DNA of 64,000 bases, taken from the NCBI RefSeq assembly GCF_020171625.1, contig NZ_JAIUZY010000006.1:186001-250000 (forward strand), given 5' to 3'. This document shows, in pieces, positions 37,313-46,616 of the stretch. The translations under genes were made by a program, and so were the position numbers. The notes below the pieces were generated by a model. It was not told where the DNA came from. It saw only the letters and a list, made by a program, of their open reading frames with translations, and did no database searches. The first letter of the stretch is position 1. Each line of letters begins with the position of its first letter. The stretch is from Salipiger bermudensis. Lineage in GTDB: Bacteria; Pseudomonadota; Alphaproteobacteria; Rhodobacterales; Rhodobacteraceae.

Positions 37313-38275
37313 TCAGCTTCCCGGCTGCAGCTTCGCGGGGATCTCGAGCCCCTGCTCCTCGAACCAGCGCGCGGCACCCGGGTGAAGCGGAACAGTGCCG
37401 TAATCGAGGGTCATCTGGGCGAGGTCCGCGCCCTTCAGGCTGGCCATGGCATTGGCCTGCGCGCTGTCGTCGGCCATGATCGCCGAGACGATCTTGTAGG
37501 CGGTCTCGTCATCCATCGAGGCAGGCGCGGCCACGCCGACACCGAAGCTCCAGGTGGTGTAGGCGGGGATGCCGTCGGCGGCGCCCTCGGGGATGTCGAT
37601 CACCGAGATATCGGGCATCTTCTCGCGCAGCGTGTCGGCCTCGGCCTCCGACAGCCCGACGACGGTGATGTCGGTCGAGGTGGCGATGTCCATGGTCGAG
37701 CCGTCGAGCTTCATGCCCGAGCCCGACTTCACGTAGCCGGCCACGCGGTTGTCCTTGATCGCGCCGACGATGTCGGTGGTCGAGCCGCGCACGTAATCGG
37801 CCTCGAGCCCCAGAGCGTCGAACACCGCCTCGGTGGTGGACTCGGTGCTCGAGCCCTTGATGCCGGGGTTGAAGCGCACACCCGCAAGCCCTTCGAGGCT
37901 GTCGACGCCCGCATCCTTGCGCAGGATGACGTTCTGCGGCGCGTTGGTGTAGACCCAGAGCAGGCGCAGGTCCTGTGCCTTGCCCTCGAAGGCGTTGGTG
38001 CCCGACACGGCGTGCTGCGCCGCGTTGGTGGTCACGAGGCCGAGATCGACCTGGCCGCGCGCCATGCGGCGGATATTGTCCATGGTGGCGCCGGTTTCGA
38101 CCACCGAGGCCTTCAGGCCCTCGGCATTCTCGTTGATCAGCTGGCCAACCGCGACGAAGTAGCCGTAATGGCTCGACGAGGCCGAGGTCGAGCCGATCAG
38201 CAAGTCGGTCTCCTGCGCCAGCGCCGGACCGGCAAGCAGAGTTGCGCCCATGAGGGCGAAGAGCGTGTGTTTCAT
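37313..38275 (-). CDS. TAXI-family TRAP transporter solute-binding protein
   Basis: The 320-residue protein has a Sec signal peptide (MKHTLFALMGATLLAGPALA) and the TAXI layout: LIGSTSASSSHYGYFVAVGQLIN, VVETGATMDNIRRMARGQVDLGLVT, and an AGVRFNPGIKGSSTE segment. It captures solute for the fused permease encoded next. It is first in a four-gene operon and divergent from a LysR regulator. The reported TAXI ligands are glutamate-like acids and 2-oxoglutarate in some species; none can be assigned here. Confidence 0.93.
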   Translation of the reverse strand: MKHTLFALMGATLLAGPALAQETDLLIGSTSASSSHYGYFVAVGQLINENAEGLKASVVETGATMDNIRRMARGQVDLGLVTTNAAQHAVSGTNAFEGKAQDLRLLWVYTNAPQNVILRKDAGVDSLEGLAGVRFNPGIKGSSTESTTEAVFDALGLEADYVRGSTTDIVGAIKDNRVAGYVKSGSGMKLDGSTMDIATSTDITVVGLSEAEADTLREKMPDISVIDIPEGAADGIPAYTTWSFGVGVAAPASMDDETAYKIVSAIMADDSAQANAMASLKGADLAQMTLDYGTVPLHPGAARWFEEQGLEIPAKLQPGS

Positions 38276-38370
38276 GATGTCCTCCCTTGGACCCCGTCTG
38301 CGGGATCGTGAAGGCGACAATGCCGCAGGATCTTTGTTGCTTGAAGTGCGATTTCTGACATTATTCGTGC

Positions 38371-39321
38371 ATGGAACGCACCAATCCCAGCCTTGCCGAT
38401 TTCAACGCCGTCCTCGTCCTGCTGCGCTGCGGCTCGTTCCGCGCCGCCGCCGAGGTGCTGGCCCTGTCGCCCTCGTCCCTGTCGCGGCAGATCACCGGGC
38501 TCGAGACCCGGCTGGGCGCCCGGCTCTTTGATCGCGACACCCGCAACGTCGCCCCCACCGCCTCGGGTCTGGCCTTCGGGCGCGTGGCCGAGCGGATGGT
38601 CAACACCGCCGAGGATGGCATGGCAGAGTTCGAGGCGCATCTGTCGGCCCGCAACGGACGGCTGACCATCGCCGGCCTGCCCTCGGTGACCGCGGGCCTG
38701 CTGCCCGGGCTGCTGCGCAGCTTCTCGGCGGGACACCCTGCGATCGACCTGCGCATTGTCGATGCGCTCTCGGGCAGCGTGATCGAAGCGGTCGAGGCGG
38801 GGGTCGCGGAGATCGGCTTTACCGCCGGCACGCTGTCGGCCCGCAGCCGGCTGACCTTCCAGCCGCTGATGGACGACCATTTCGTCGCCGTGGGCGCACC
38901 CGACGGGCCGCTGCGCGATGCGCGCGCCTACGCATGGGAGGAGCTGGTCGAGATGCCCTTCATCGCCATGGCGCAGGGCACCAGCGTCCGCGAGCTGATC
39001 GACGGCGCCTGCCTGCGGATCGGCCACGCGCTGGCGCCGCGCTTCGAGGTGGCGCATCTGGCGACCGCCGGGGCGCTCGTCGCCGAAGGTCTGGGCATCA
39101 CCGCCCTGCCGACGCTGACCCTGCCGGTTCTGCGCACCGAGGCGCTGGTGCAACGCGAGATCACCGGTTTCGGGGCGCGGCGGCGCATCGGGCTGGTGTG
39201 GCGCTCGGGGCAGTCCCTGTCCCCCTCGGCGCAAGCCTTCCTGACCCATGTGCGGCAGCGGCTGGCGGTCAGGTCCGGGGCGCCGTGGCTGTCGGAGGGT
39301 GCGTCCGGGCCGGCGGTCTAG
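38371..39321 (+). CDS. LysR-family transcriptional regulator
   Basis: The 316-residue protein has a LysR helix-turn-helix (FRAAAEVLALSPSSLSRQITGLETRLGARLF within the first 60 residues) and a C-terminal effector domain of the CbbR/CysB fold (RLTIAGLPSVTAGLLPGLLRSF). It is divergent from the TAXI-TRAP-AtuA operon with a 95-bp gap, so it is the likely regulator of that operon. The gap contains no palindrome clear enough to call an operator. Confidence 0.9.
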   Translation: MERTNPSLADFNAVLVLLRCGSFRAAAEVLALSPSSLSRQITGLETRLGARLFDRDTRNVAPTASGLAFGRVAERMVNTAEDGMAEFEAHLSARNGRLTIAGLPSVTAGLLPGLLRSFSAGHPAIDLRIVDALSGSVIEAVEAGVAEIGFTAGTLSARSRLTFQPLMDDHFVAVGAPDGPLRDARAYAWEELVEMPFIAMAQGTSVRELIDGACLRIGHALAPRFEVAHLATAGALVAEGLGITALPTLTLPVLRTEALVQREITGFGARRRIGLVWRSGQSLSPSAQAFLTHVRQRLAVRSGAPWLSEGASGPAV

Positions 39322-39480
39322 GAGCTGTGCGCGTCCGGGGGGAGCCATGTCGCTGCGCAGATCGGTGAGATTGCGCCGAGTCAACGGTCGCGACGGCGCC
39401 GTTTTCTGCGGTTCGCGGTGTGGCGCTGTAGGGACGTGCGTCGCCACCCTCCGTCGGGCTGCATCGAACCCAGAGGAATC

Positions 39481-39502
39481 GGGCGGACAGAGCTGCCCGC
39501 CC
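39481..39502 (-). terminator. Short hairpin after the CUT2 sugar-binding protein gene
   Basis: GGGCGG, a ten-base loop and CCGCCC form a 6-bp stem 15 bp beyond the stop of the minus-strand binding-protein gene. It is short and lacks a clear T-tract, so it is only a candidate. Confidence 0.35.
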
Positions 39503-39516
39503 GGAAAGTGCGCCCC

Positions 39517-40473
39517 TCAGAAGGGGCTGTCGGGATAGTAGAACTGCTCGGCATTCTCAGGCGTGACCAGCACCGACCCGATGGTGAAGGTGCCCGAGAC
39601 TGGCGCGTTCGACGTCAGCCCGACCGCCGTCAGCTCGATCGCAGTGGCGATCATCGACGGCGGGTAGGTGACGTCGGCCGGGATCATCTCGTCGCCGTCC
39701 ATCACCCGCTTGACCAGCTCCTTCATGCCGGCGCCGCCGAGCACGAACTGCACGTCATCGCGCCCGGCCGCATCGATCGCCGCCAGCACGCCCACGGCCA
39801 TGTCGTCGTCCGAGGCCCAGACCGCGTCGATCTGCGGGTGCTTCGACAGGAAGTCCTGCATCACGTTGAAGCTGTCGTCGCGGTTCCAGTTGCCGTGCTC
39901 CATGTCGATCACCTCGATGCCCGAGCCTTCGATGGCCTGCTCGAAGCCCTCGACGCGCTCGTTGTCGATGGTCGTGGGAATGCCGCGCAGGACGACGATC
40001 TTACCGCCGTCGGGCATCTGCGAGACCATGAATTCGCCCGAGACCTGCCCGAAGCCGGGGTTGTCACCCGCAACATAGAGGTCCTCGACGCCCTCCACCG
40101 ACAGGCCGCGGTCGACCACAGTGACCCAGGCACCGCTCTCGGCCACAGACTGCACCGGCGGGGTCAGCGGGTCGGATTCGAAGGGCAGCACCACCAGCGC
40201 ATCGATGCCGCGCGTGGCCACCATGTCCTCGATATCGTTGACTTGCTTGCCCGCGTCCGAGGCCGTGGCGAGCACGAAGTCGAGCTGCGGATAGACCTCC
40301 TCGAGCCGCTCGACCGTCTGCTGCGCGTGGAAGTTCATGCCGCCGGCCCAGCCATGGGTTGCCGCGGGGATCGAGACCCCGATCACCCGGGTCTCATCGT
40401 CCTGTGCCAGCGCCGCGCCGGTGCTCAGCGTCAGCGCCGTGCATCCGGCGAGCAGCGTCTTCATATAAGACAT
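39517..40473 (-). CDS. CUT2 sugar ABC transporter, periplasmic binding protein
   Basis: The 318-residue RbsB-like protein has a Sec signal peptide (MKTLLAGCTALTLSTGAALA) after a short MSY extension. Its type I binding fold shows RVIGVSIPAATHGWAGGM and AVWASDDDMAVGVLAAI. GGGAGG lies seven bases before the ATG at 40473. It is the last gene of the minus-strand operon, after the permease, an order that is reversed compared with most CUT2 operons. Ligand is unknown; a pentose, hexose or polyol are all possible. Confidence 0.9.
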   Translation of the reverse strand: MSYMKTLLAGCTALTLSTGAALAQDDETRVIGVSIPAATHGWAGGMNFHAQQTVERLEEVYPQLDFVLATASDAGKQVNDIEDMVATRGIDALVVLPFESDPLTPPVQSVAESGAWVTVVDRGLSVEGVEDLYVAGDNPGFGQVSGEFMVSQMPDGGKIVVLRGIPTTIDNERVEGFEQAIEGSGIEVIDMEHGNWNRDDSFNVMQDFLSKHPQIDAVWASDDDMAVGVLAAIDAAGRDDVQFVLGGAGMKELVKRVMDGDEMIPADVTYPPSMIATAIELTAVGLTSNAPVSGTFTIGSVLVTPENAEQFYYPDSPF

Positions 40474-40502
40474 TTCGTTTCCTCCCTAAGATTGGCGAAG
40501 GG

Positions 40503-41504
40503 TTATCCCTTTGCCTTGGCTTCCCGCTGCAAGATCACCGCGAGAATGATGATGACCCCCTGGATCGCGCCGTTGAGATAGGGCGACACCAGATCGGTCA
40601 GATTCAGGATATTGTCGATCATGCTCAGGATCAGAACGCCGATCACCGTCCCCCAGACCCGGCCGAAGCCGCCCTTGAGGATGGTGCCGCCGATGATCAC
40701 CGCCGCGATCGCCTCGAGCTCCCACAACACGCCGGTCGAGGCCGAGGCCGAGCCGAGCCGCGGCACGTACATGATCGTCGCAACGCCGACGAGCATTCCC
40801 AGCATGGCATAGGTCATCAGCCGGGTGCGGTTCACGTTGACGTTCGAATAATGCGCCACGCTCTCGTTCGATCCGATCGCCGCGCAGTGCCGGCCGAAGC
40901 GGGCGCGGCTCATCATCACCTCGCCGACGATGACCGTGAGCGCGAAGACGATGATCGGCCAGCTGATCCCGAAGAGCCCGCCAAAGTACACCGGCCGGTA
41001 GAAGGTGCGTAGCCCGAAGTCGAGGCTCAGCGTGCCGCCGTCCGCCAGCCAGGTGACGAGGCTGCGGTAGATGCCCATGCTGCCCAGCGTGACGATAAAG
41101 GCCTCGATCCCCAGCGTGGTGATCAGGAAACCGTTGAGCAACCCTGCGGCAATCCCAGCCAGCAGCGCAACGGCCATGCCCAGCAGGATGATCGGGATGC
41201 CGATCCCCAGCACCGGCAGCGCCGCGTTCATCACCAGGATCATCAATCCGGCGATGAAGGCCGCCATCGATCCCACTGACAGGTCGAGACCGCCGGCGGT
41301 GATCACGAAGGTCATGCCGACGGCGATGATGCCGATGAAGGCGGAGCGGGCCAGAACGTTGGTGATGTTGGCCGCGCTCAGGAAGTTGGAGTTCAGCGCG
41401 GTGCCCACCACGATCAGCACCAGAAGCGCGATCACCGGCCCCAGAACGCTCATCGAGGGAAGCGCCCTCCGAGGCTTGGTTGCCGCAGTTTCGCTCGTCA
41501 TCAT
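40503..41504 (-). CDS. CUT2 sugar ABC transporter, permease
   Basis: The 333-residue RbsC-like membrane protein has about nine or ten helices, GGLDLSVGSMAAFIAGL (the conserved family loop) and a C-terminal GGTILKGGFGRVWGTVIG segment. It overlaps the ATPase stop (ATGATGA), so it is translationally coupled, and precedes the binding protein by 29 bp. Confidence 0.92.
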   Translation of the reverse strand: MMTSETAATKPRRALPSMSVLGPVIALLVLIVVGTALNSNFLSAANITNVLARSAFIGIIAVGMTFVITAGGLDLSVGSMAAFIAGLMILVMNAALPVLGIGIPIILLGMAVALLAGIAAGLLNGFLITTLGIEAFIVTLGSMGIYRSLVTWLADGGTLSLDFGLRTFYRPVYFGGLFGISWPIIVFALTVIVGEVMMSRARFGRHCAAIGSNESVAHYSNVNVNRTRLMTYAMLGMLVGVATIMYVPRLGSASASTGVLWELEAIAAVIIGGTILKGGFGRVWGTVIGVLILSMIDNILNLTDLVSPYLNGAIQGVIIILAVILQREAKAKG

Positions 41505-43018
41505 GCCACCCTTTCCGTGCTGCCCGCACCGACGCCCATGGCGTGGCGGACGATTGTGTCTTCGGTGATCTCGTCGCCGCTCAGGGTCTTGGCGATCCGG
41601 CCCGAGCGCATCACCATCACCCTGTCGGACAGGCCGATCACCTCCTGCATCTCGGACGAGATCACGACGATCCCGTGGCCTTCCGCGGCGAGCTTGCGCA
41701 GGAAGGCGTAGATCTGCTGCTTGGTGCCGATGTCGATGCCGCGGGTCGGCTCGTCGACGATCAGGATCACCGGCTCGGACTGCATCACCTTGGCCAGCAG
41801 GAGCTTCTGCTGGTTGCCGCCCGACAGGTTGCCGACGGCGATGGTGCGCGAACCGGCGCGGATGTCGAACTCTCCGATGGCCCGGTCGAGCGCGCGCTCT
41901 TCGGCGGCGGTGTCGATCAGGACGCGGCCATATTTGTGCAGCGCCTGCAAAGTCAGGTTCTCGCGCATCCCCTTGTCGAGCAGCAACCCGCGCAGCTTGC
42001 GGTCCTCGGTGAGGTAGCAAAGCCCCCGCTCCAGCGCGTCGCCGGGCCGGGTGATGCTCACCGGCTTGCCGCCGATCTCGATGCGCGTGCTGCTGCAGGC
42101 TCGCAGTCCGCACAGCCCCTCCATCGCCTCGGTCCGGCCCGAGCCGATGAGACCCGCGATCCCGAGGATCTCGCCCCGGTGCAGGTCGAACGAGATGTCC
42201 TGCGCGCGCCCCGGAACGCTCAGCCCCTCGACGCGCAGCAGGACCTCGCCCTCCGGCGCCTGTGCGGGCTTGTCGGGAAAGAGGTCCGAGACGTCGCGGC
42301 CCACCATAGCCGTGGCCATCTCGTCCTCGGTGATGTCGCGCGCCGGCCCGTCATGCACCAGCGTGCCGTCGCGCAGCACCGTCACCGTGTCGGCAATCTC
42401 GGCCACCTCGCCAAGCTTGTGCGAGGTGAAGAGGATCGCCGTTCCCTGCTCCCTGAGCGCCCGGACCTGCTCGAACAGGATGCGCGTCTCGGAGCCGGTG
42501 AGAACGGCGGTGGGCTCGTCCATCACCAGCACCCGCGCGTCGCGGCTGAGCGCCTTGGCGATCTCGACCATCTGCTTGTCCGAGTTCGTCAGCTTCGCCA
42601 CCGGCGTGTCGGGATCGATGTGACAGTCGATGCGCGCGAGATACTCGCGCGTCAGCCTGCGCATCCGCGCCTTGTCGAGCAGCCAGCCCTTGCGCAGTTC
42701 GCGCCCAAGGAAGATGTTCTGCTCGACCGTGAGCTGCTCGGCGAGGTTGAATTCCTGGTGGATCATCACGATCCCGGCCTCTTCGGCGTCGTGCAGCGAG
42801 CCGAAGGACACCTCTTTCCCGTCCAGCAGGATCTGGCCCGAGCTCGGGGCCTCGATGCCGGCGAGGATCTTCATCGTGGTCGACTTGCCCGCGCCATTTT
42901 CACCGATCAGCGCCAGCACAGCTCCGGCCCGCAGATCGAGCGTCACCCCGTGGAGCACCTCCACGGGGCCGAAACTCTTGGTCACCTGACGCAGCGCGAG
43001 CACGGAGGGCGGGTTCAT
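41501..43018 (-). CDS. CUT2 sugar ABC transporter, double-domain ATPase
   Basis: The 505-residue protein contains two ABC domains, as in RbsA/MglA. The first has Walker A IGENGAGKST (38-47), DKQMVEIAKAL and VLVMDEPTAVL. The second has a divergent P-loop (LIGSGRTEAM) with GNLSGGNQQKLLLAK and LIVDEPTRGID. I start at MNPPSVLALR because its ATG overlaps the upstream dehydrogenase stop; MDQAMNPP four codons earlier is possible. Confidence 0.93.
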   Translation of the reverse strand: MNPPSVLALRQVTKSFGPVEVLHGVTLDLRAGAVLALIGENGAGKSTTMKILAGIEAPSSGQILLDGKEVSFGSLHDAEEAGIVMIHQEFNLAEQLTVEQNIFLGRELRKGWLLDKARMRRLTREYLARIDCHIDPDTPVAKLTNSDKQMVEIAKALSRDARVLVMDEPTAVLTGSETRILFEQVRALREQGTAILFTSHKLGEVAEIADTVTVLRDGTLVHDGPARDITEDEMATAMVGRDVSDLFPDKPAQAPEGEVLLRVEGLSVPGRAQDISFDLHRGEILGIAGLIGSGRTEAMEGLCGLRACSSTRIEIGGKPVSITRPGDALERGLCYLTEDRKLRGLLLDKGMRENLTLQALHKYGRVLIDTAAEERALDRAIGEFDIRAGSRTIAVGNLSGGNQQKLLLAKVMQSEPVILIVDEPTRGIDIGTKQQIYAFLRKLAAEGHGIVVISSEMQEVIGLSDRVMVMRSGRIAKTLSGDEITEDTIVRHAMGVGAGSTERVA

Positions 43019-44157
43019 AGCCTGGTCCATGCCGCGTTGTCGCCAGCCGACGCGACGCAGGCCCTGATGAAGGCCATGCCCTCGCGCCCTGCCGCGATCC
43101 CGGGCAGCACGCCCATGACTGCCTCGCGGCTCTCACCGCCCTGCACCGCGCGGATCGCCTGGGCGGCCTCGGTGTAGATCGTGGCAAAGGCCTCGAGATA
43201 GCCTTCGGGATGCCCGCCCGGGATGCGGCTGACCGAGGTCGAGGCATCGATGGCCCCCGCACCGTTGCGGGTCAGGCGCCGGGTCGGCTCGCCATGCGGA
43301 GTGAACCACAGGTGGTTGGGGCTCTCCTGCGCCCATTCCAGCCCGCCTTTTTCACCGTAGACGCGCAGGCGCAGGCCGTTCTCGTTGCCCGGCGCGACCT
43401 GGCTGCACCAGAGCATCCCGCGCGCGCCGCCCTCGTAGCGCAGCAAGATATGGGCGTTGTCGTCGAGCGAGCGCCCGGTCCCGAAGCTCTGCAGATCGGC
43501 GGCCAGTTCCGCCCCCGAGAGCCCGGTCACGAAGCCCGCGAGATTGTAGGCATGGGTGCCGATGTCCCCGATCGAGCCCCCCGCCCCGGAGCGTTCGGGA
43601 TCGGTGCGCCACTCGGCCTGCTTCACGCCCTCGGTCTCGACCGCATCGGTCAGCCAGTCCTGAGGGTATTCCACCTGCACGATGCGGATCTTTCCGATGG
43701 CCCCGTCCGCAACCATCTGCCGCGCCTGCCGGATCATCGGATAGCCGGTGTAGTTGTGGGTGAGGATGAACAGCGCCTTGCTTTCGGCGACCGCCCGTTC
43801 CATCGCCTCGGCGTCGTCAAAGGTGGCGGTCAGCGGCTTGTCGCAGATCACGTGGATGCCGCGTGACAGGAACGCCTTCGCCGCCGGGAAGTGCACGTGG
43901 TTCGGCGTGACGATGCTGACCGCCTCGATGCCATCCTCGCGCGCGGACTCGGCCTCGGCCATCTCCTCGAAGCTGCCGTAGGAGCGCGCCGGGTCGAGCC
44001 CCAGCGCCTCGGCGCTGGCGCGCGCCTTTTCCGGAGTCGAGGACAGCGCCCCCGCCACCAGATCGAAATGGCCGTCGATGCGGCTCGCGATGCGGTGCAC
44101 CCCGCCGATGAAGGCGTCGTTGCCGCCGCCGACCATGCCCAGTCTGATGCGTGCCAT
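43015..44157 (-). CDS. Gfo/Idh/MocA-family dehydrogenase
   Basis: The 380-residue oxidoreductase has the nucleotide-binding start LGMVGGGNDAFIGGVHR, the lysine motif ICDKPLTATF, and IGDIGTHAYNLAGF with the Asp/His pair. It is encoded between a TIM-barrel isomerase and a CUT2 importer, the arrangement expected for oxidation of an imported sugar or polyol to a keto form. The substrate is unknown. Starting at MARIRLGMVG gives a normal length; the long frame upstream reads the isomerase gene out of frame. Confidence 0.9.
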   Translation of the reverse strand: MARIRLGMVGGGNDAFIGGVHRIASRIDGHFDLVAGALSSTPEKARASAEALGLDPARSYGSFEEMAEAESAREDGIEAVSIVTPNHVHFPAAKAFLSRGIHVICDKPLTATFDDAEAMERAVAESKALFILTHNYTGYPMIRQARQMVADGAIGKIRIVQVEYPQDWLTDAVETEGVKQAEWRTDPERSGAGGSIGDIGTHAYNLAGFVTGLSGAELAADLQSFGTGRSLDDNAHILLRYEGGARGMLWCSQVAPGNENGLRLRVYGEKGGLEWAQESPNHLWFTPHGEPTRRLTRNGAGAIDASTSVSRIPGGHPEGYLEAFATIYTEAAQAIRAVQGGESREAVMGVLPGIAAGREGMAFIRACVASAGDNAAWTRL

Positions 44158-44158
44158 G

Positions 44159-45214
44159 TCAGTCGATCCCCAGCAGTGTCTTGTTGGTTGCCTCGTCGAT
44201 GTCGCCGCCTGCGAAATCGTCGAAGGCGTGCGGCGTGACGCGGATGATGTGATCCTTGACGAACTGCGCCCCCTCGCGCGCGCCGTCCTCGGGATGCTTG
44301 AGCGCGCATTCCCATTCGACCACGGCCCAGCCGTCGAAATCGATCGCGGCCATCTTGGCGAAGATCGCACCGAAATCGACCTGCCCGTCACCGAGGCTGC
44401 GGAAGCGCCCCGCCCGGTCGACCCAGGGCTGATAGCCGCCATAGACGCCCTGCCGGCCGGTCGGATTGAACTCGGCGTCCTTGACGTGGAACATCTTGAT
44501 GCGCTCGGCATAGATGTCGATGTTGTCGAGATAATCGAGGCACTGCAGCACGTAATGCGACGGATCGTAGAGCATGTTGCAGCGCGCGTGCCCGTCGAGC
44601 TTCTCGAGGAACATCTCGAAGGTGATGCCGTCGTGCAGATCCTCCATCGGATGGATCTCGTAGCAGACGTCGACGCCGCACTCCTCGGCATGATCGAGGA
44701 TCGGCCGCCAGCGCCGGGCCAGTTCGTCAAAAGCGGTGTCGACCATGCCTTGAGGGCGCTGCGGGAAGGGATAGACGAAGGGCCAGCACAGCCCGCCCGA
44801 GAACGTCACGTGCTGTCCGATGCCGAGGTTCTTCGAGGCGGTGAGCGCCTTCTTCACCTGCGCCACGGCCCATTCGGTGCGCTCTTTCGGCTTGCCCTGC
44901 ACCTCGGGCGCGGCGAAGCCGTCGACCCAGGCATCATAGGCCGGGTGCACCGCGACGAGCTGGCCGAGGATGTGGGTCGACAGGTCAGTCACCTCGACGC
45001 CGTTGTCGCGCGCCTGTCCCGCCCATTCGTCGCAATAGGCCTGCGAGCTTGCCAGCTTGTCGAGATCGACCAGCCGCGCGTCCCAGACCGGCACCTGCAC
45101 GCCCTTGTAGCCGCAATCCGCGGCCCACTTGGTGATCCCGTCCCAGCTGTCGAATGGCGCGGTGTCGCCGGCGAATTGTGCCAGGAACAGGCCCGGTCCC
45201 TTGATGGTCTTCAT
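44159..45214 (-). CDS. Xylose isomerase-like TIM-barrel sugar isomerase/epimerase
   Basis: The 351-residue AP-endonuclease-2/xylose-isomerase-like TIM-barrel protein has candidate metal ligands in CYEIHPMEDLHDG, NMLYDPSHYVLQ, MFHVKDAEFN and WAVVEWECAL. It is immediately upstream of the Gfo/Idh dehydrogenase (1 bp gap). Such pairs often process keto-sugars or inositol-like polyols: the dehydrogenase makes a ketone and the barrel isomerises or epimerises it. The reaction here is not determinable from sequence. It lies 102 bp after the LacI regulator in the same direction. Confidence 0.85.
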   Translation of the reverse strand: MKTIKGPGLFLAQFAGDTAPFDSWDGITKWAADCGYKGVQVPVWDARLVDLDKLASSQAYCDEWAGQARDNGVEVTDLSTHILGQLVAVHPAYDAWVDGFAAPEVQGKPKERTEWAVAQVKKALTASKNLGIGQHVTFSGGLCWPFVYPFPQRPQGMVDTAFDELARRWRPILDHAEECGVDVCYEIHPMEDLHDGITFEMFLEKLDGHARCNMLYDPSHYVLQCLDYLDNIDIYAERIKMFHVKDAEFNPTGRQGVYGGYQPWVDRAGRFRSLGDGQVDFGAIFAKMAAIDFDGWAVVEWECALKHPEDGAREGAQFVKDHIIRVTPHAFDDFAGGDIDEATNKTLLGID

Positions 45215-45316
45215 CGTCTCCTCCCTTTCACCGCCGGATCCCGGCGGCCTTCAATGACGTTCATGTGTCGGCAGCGCGCGGCGGGGCCTTTCCCGCAGCG
45301 TTTGCCACGGGGCGCG

Positions 45317-46375
45317 TCACCCCGCGCGCTCGAGCGCGCCTGCCGGCTCCTGCGGCAGGTTCTCCCGCACGAAAATTGTCGGCACGATCGGATCGGTGCG
45401 CAGCAGCGCGCGCCGGTCGGCCAGCAGCGTCAGGTGTTCGACCACCCGCGCCACCTCTTCCTCGGGCCGCTGGTCGATGATCACGTCGATCAGCCCGTCC
45501 TCGAGCGCGCGCCGCGAGTGCGGCACGAGCTCGTGCAGGAACACGTAAGGTCGCGCCGTCCCGGGCGGCAGCGCCTCGAGCACCCGGACAAGCCCCGCAT
45601 TCCCCGCGCCCGCGCTGTAGATCGCGGTGATCTCGGGATCCCGGCTCAGCGCCTCGCGGACGAGGGTTTCGACCAGTTCGAAGCGGTCGCGGCCCTCGAC
45701 CACGGGGGCAAGCTCAAACGCGCTGCCGAGAACCTCACGCATCCCCGAGAGCCGCTCGGCATGGTCGCGCGCCGAGGGCGCGCCGACCACCGGCAGCACC
45801 CTTCCCGCGCGGCCGCCATGCGCCATACCGATAAGCCGTCCGACGGTGCGGCCCGCGACGACATTGTCGATGCCGACATAGGCGTCGCGCTGAGAGCTCG
45901 GCACGTCCGAGACCAGCGTGACCACCGGGATGTTGCGGGCGCGTAGCTCCGCAATGGCCGCCGTGGTCCGCGGGTCATCGCTCGCGACCACCGCCACGCC
46001 ATCCATGCGTGCCTCTGCCAGCGCGGCCATTTTCCCGGTGAGGGCCTGCGCGTCGAAGGCCTCGACGCTTTCGATGGAGAGGCTGATGCGGTCGGCCTTC
46101 AGCCTGGAGGCGGCCTCGTCGAAGAGCGCCTGCACGCGGCGGAAGAAGGCATTGGAGCCTGCCGGAAGGATGATGCCGAACCGATAGACCCGCTGTTGCG
46201 ACAGGTTCGCCGCGGCGACATTGCGCACGTAGCCCAACGCCTCGATCGCGGCGTGAACGCTGCGAGAGGTCTTTTCGGACACTCCGGCGCGGCCGTTCAC
46301 AACACGATCCGCCGTCGCATAGCTCACGCCAGCGCGACGGGCGACATCCGACAGAGTCGGTGGCCGTCTGGTCAT
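45317..46375 (-). CDS. LacI-family transcriptional regulator (CUT2 sugar operon)
   Basis: The 352-residue regulator has a LacI helix-turn-helix (LSDVARRAGVSYATADRVVNG, about 8-28) and a sensor domain. It precedes the isomerase-dehydrogenase-ABC genes on the same strand and is divergent from a second LacI gene it clearly resembles (shared segments VVTLVSD, GIDNV.AGRT and RDHAER). It probably represses its own operon through the perfect palindrome at 46433-46448, 58 bp upstream of its start. Confidence 0.9.
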   Translation of the reverse strand: MTRRPPTLSDVARRAGVSYATADRVVNGRAGVSEKTSRSVHAAIEALGYVRNVAAANLSQQRVYRFGIILPAGSNAFFRRVQALFDEAASRLKADRISLSIESVEAFDAQALTGKMAALAEARMDGVAVVASDDPRTTAAIAELRARNIPVVTLVSDVPSSQRDAYVGIDNVVAGRTVGRLIGMAHGGRAGRVLPVVGAPSARDHAERLSGMREVLGSAFELAPVVEGRDRFELVETLVREALSRDPEITAIYSAGAGNAGLVRVLEALPPGTARPYVFLHELVPHSRRALEDGLIDVIIDQRPEEEVARVVEHLTLLADRRALLRTDPIVPTIFVRENLPQEPAGALERAG

Positions 46376-46432
46376 TGCAGTCCTCCCTGCGGAAAAGGCT
46401 CGCAGGGAACGCGGGTCAGGTCAACGGGAATT

Positions 46433-46448
46433 TGATAGACGTCTATCA
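46433..46448. promoter_or_regulatory. LacI-type operator, TGATAGACGTCTATCA
   Basis: A perfect 16-bp palindrome with central CG lies 58 bp upstream of the minus-strand LacI gene. Its sequence differs from the site pair used by the neighbouring paralogue, so it is best assigned to the minus-strand regulator. Confidence 0.75.
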
Positions 46449-46571
46449 CAATCTGTGGGCGGTCTTCCGTGCGGGGCGGCGCACTGCCCCTGCCCCATTC
46501 GGTGAAATCCCCCGCCGCGCCGGCGAAAATGCCTTCATTCCGAAGTCGCTACCTGCTAATCTCTCATAATC

Positions 46572-46587
46572 TGATTATCGTACGTCA
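46572..46587. promoter_or_regulatory. LacI-type operator candidate near the plus-strand LacI start
   Basis: Read on the minus strand this is TGACGTACGATAATCA. It matches TGACGTACGTTCGTCA at 47687-47702 in 13 of 16 positions, including the TGACGTACG half and the TCA end. It lies 29 bp before the regulator ATG, consistent with autoregulation. Confidence 0.6.
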
Positions 46588-46616
46588 TTTATGCTACCCG
46601 GAGGCAACCCGCTGCG

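Noticed and set aside
33257-37479. Long plus-strand frames opposite the AtuA and TRAP permease genes
   Set aside because: These are antisense shadows rich in Arg, Gly and Gln with no motifs; the minus-strand genes have strong family signatures and overlapping starts and stops.
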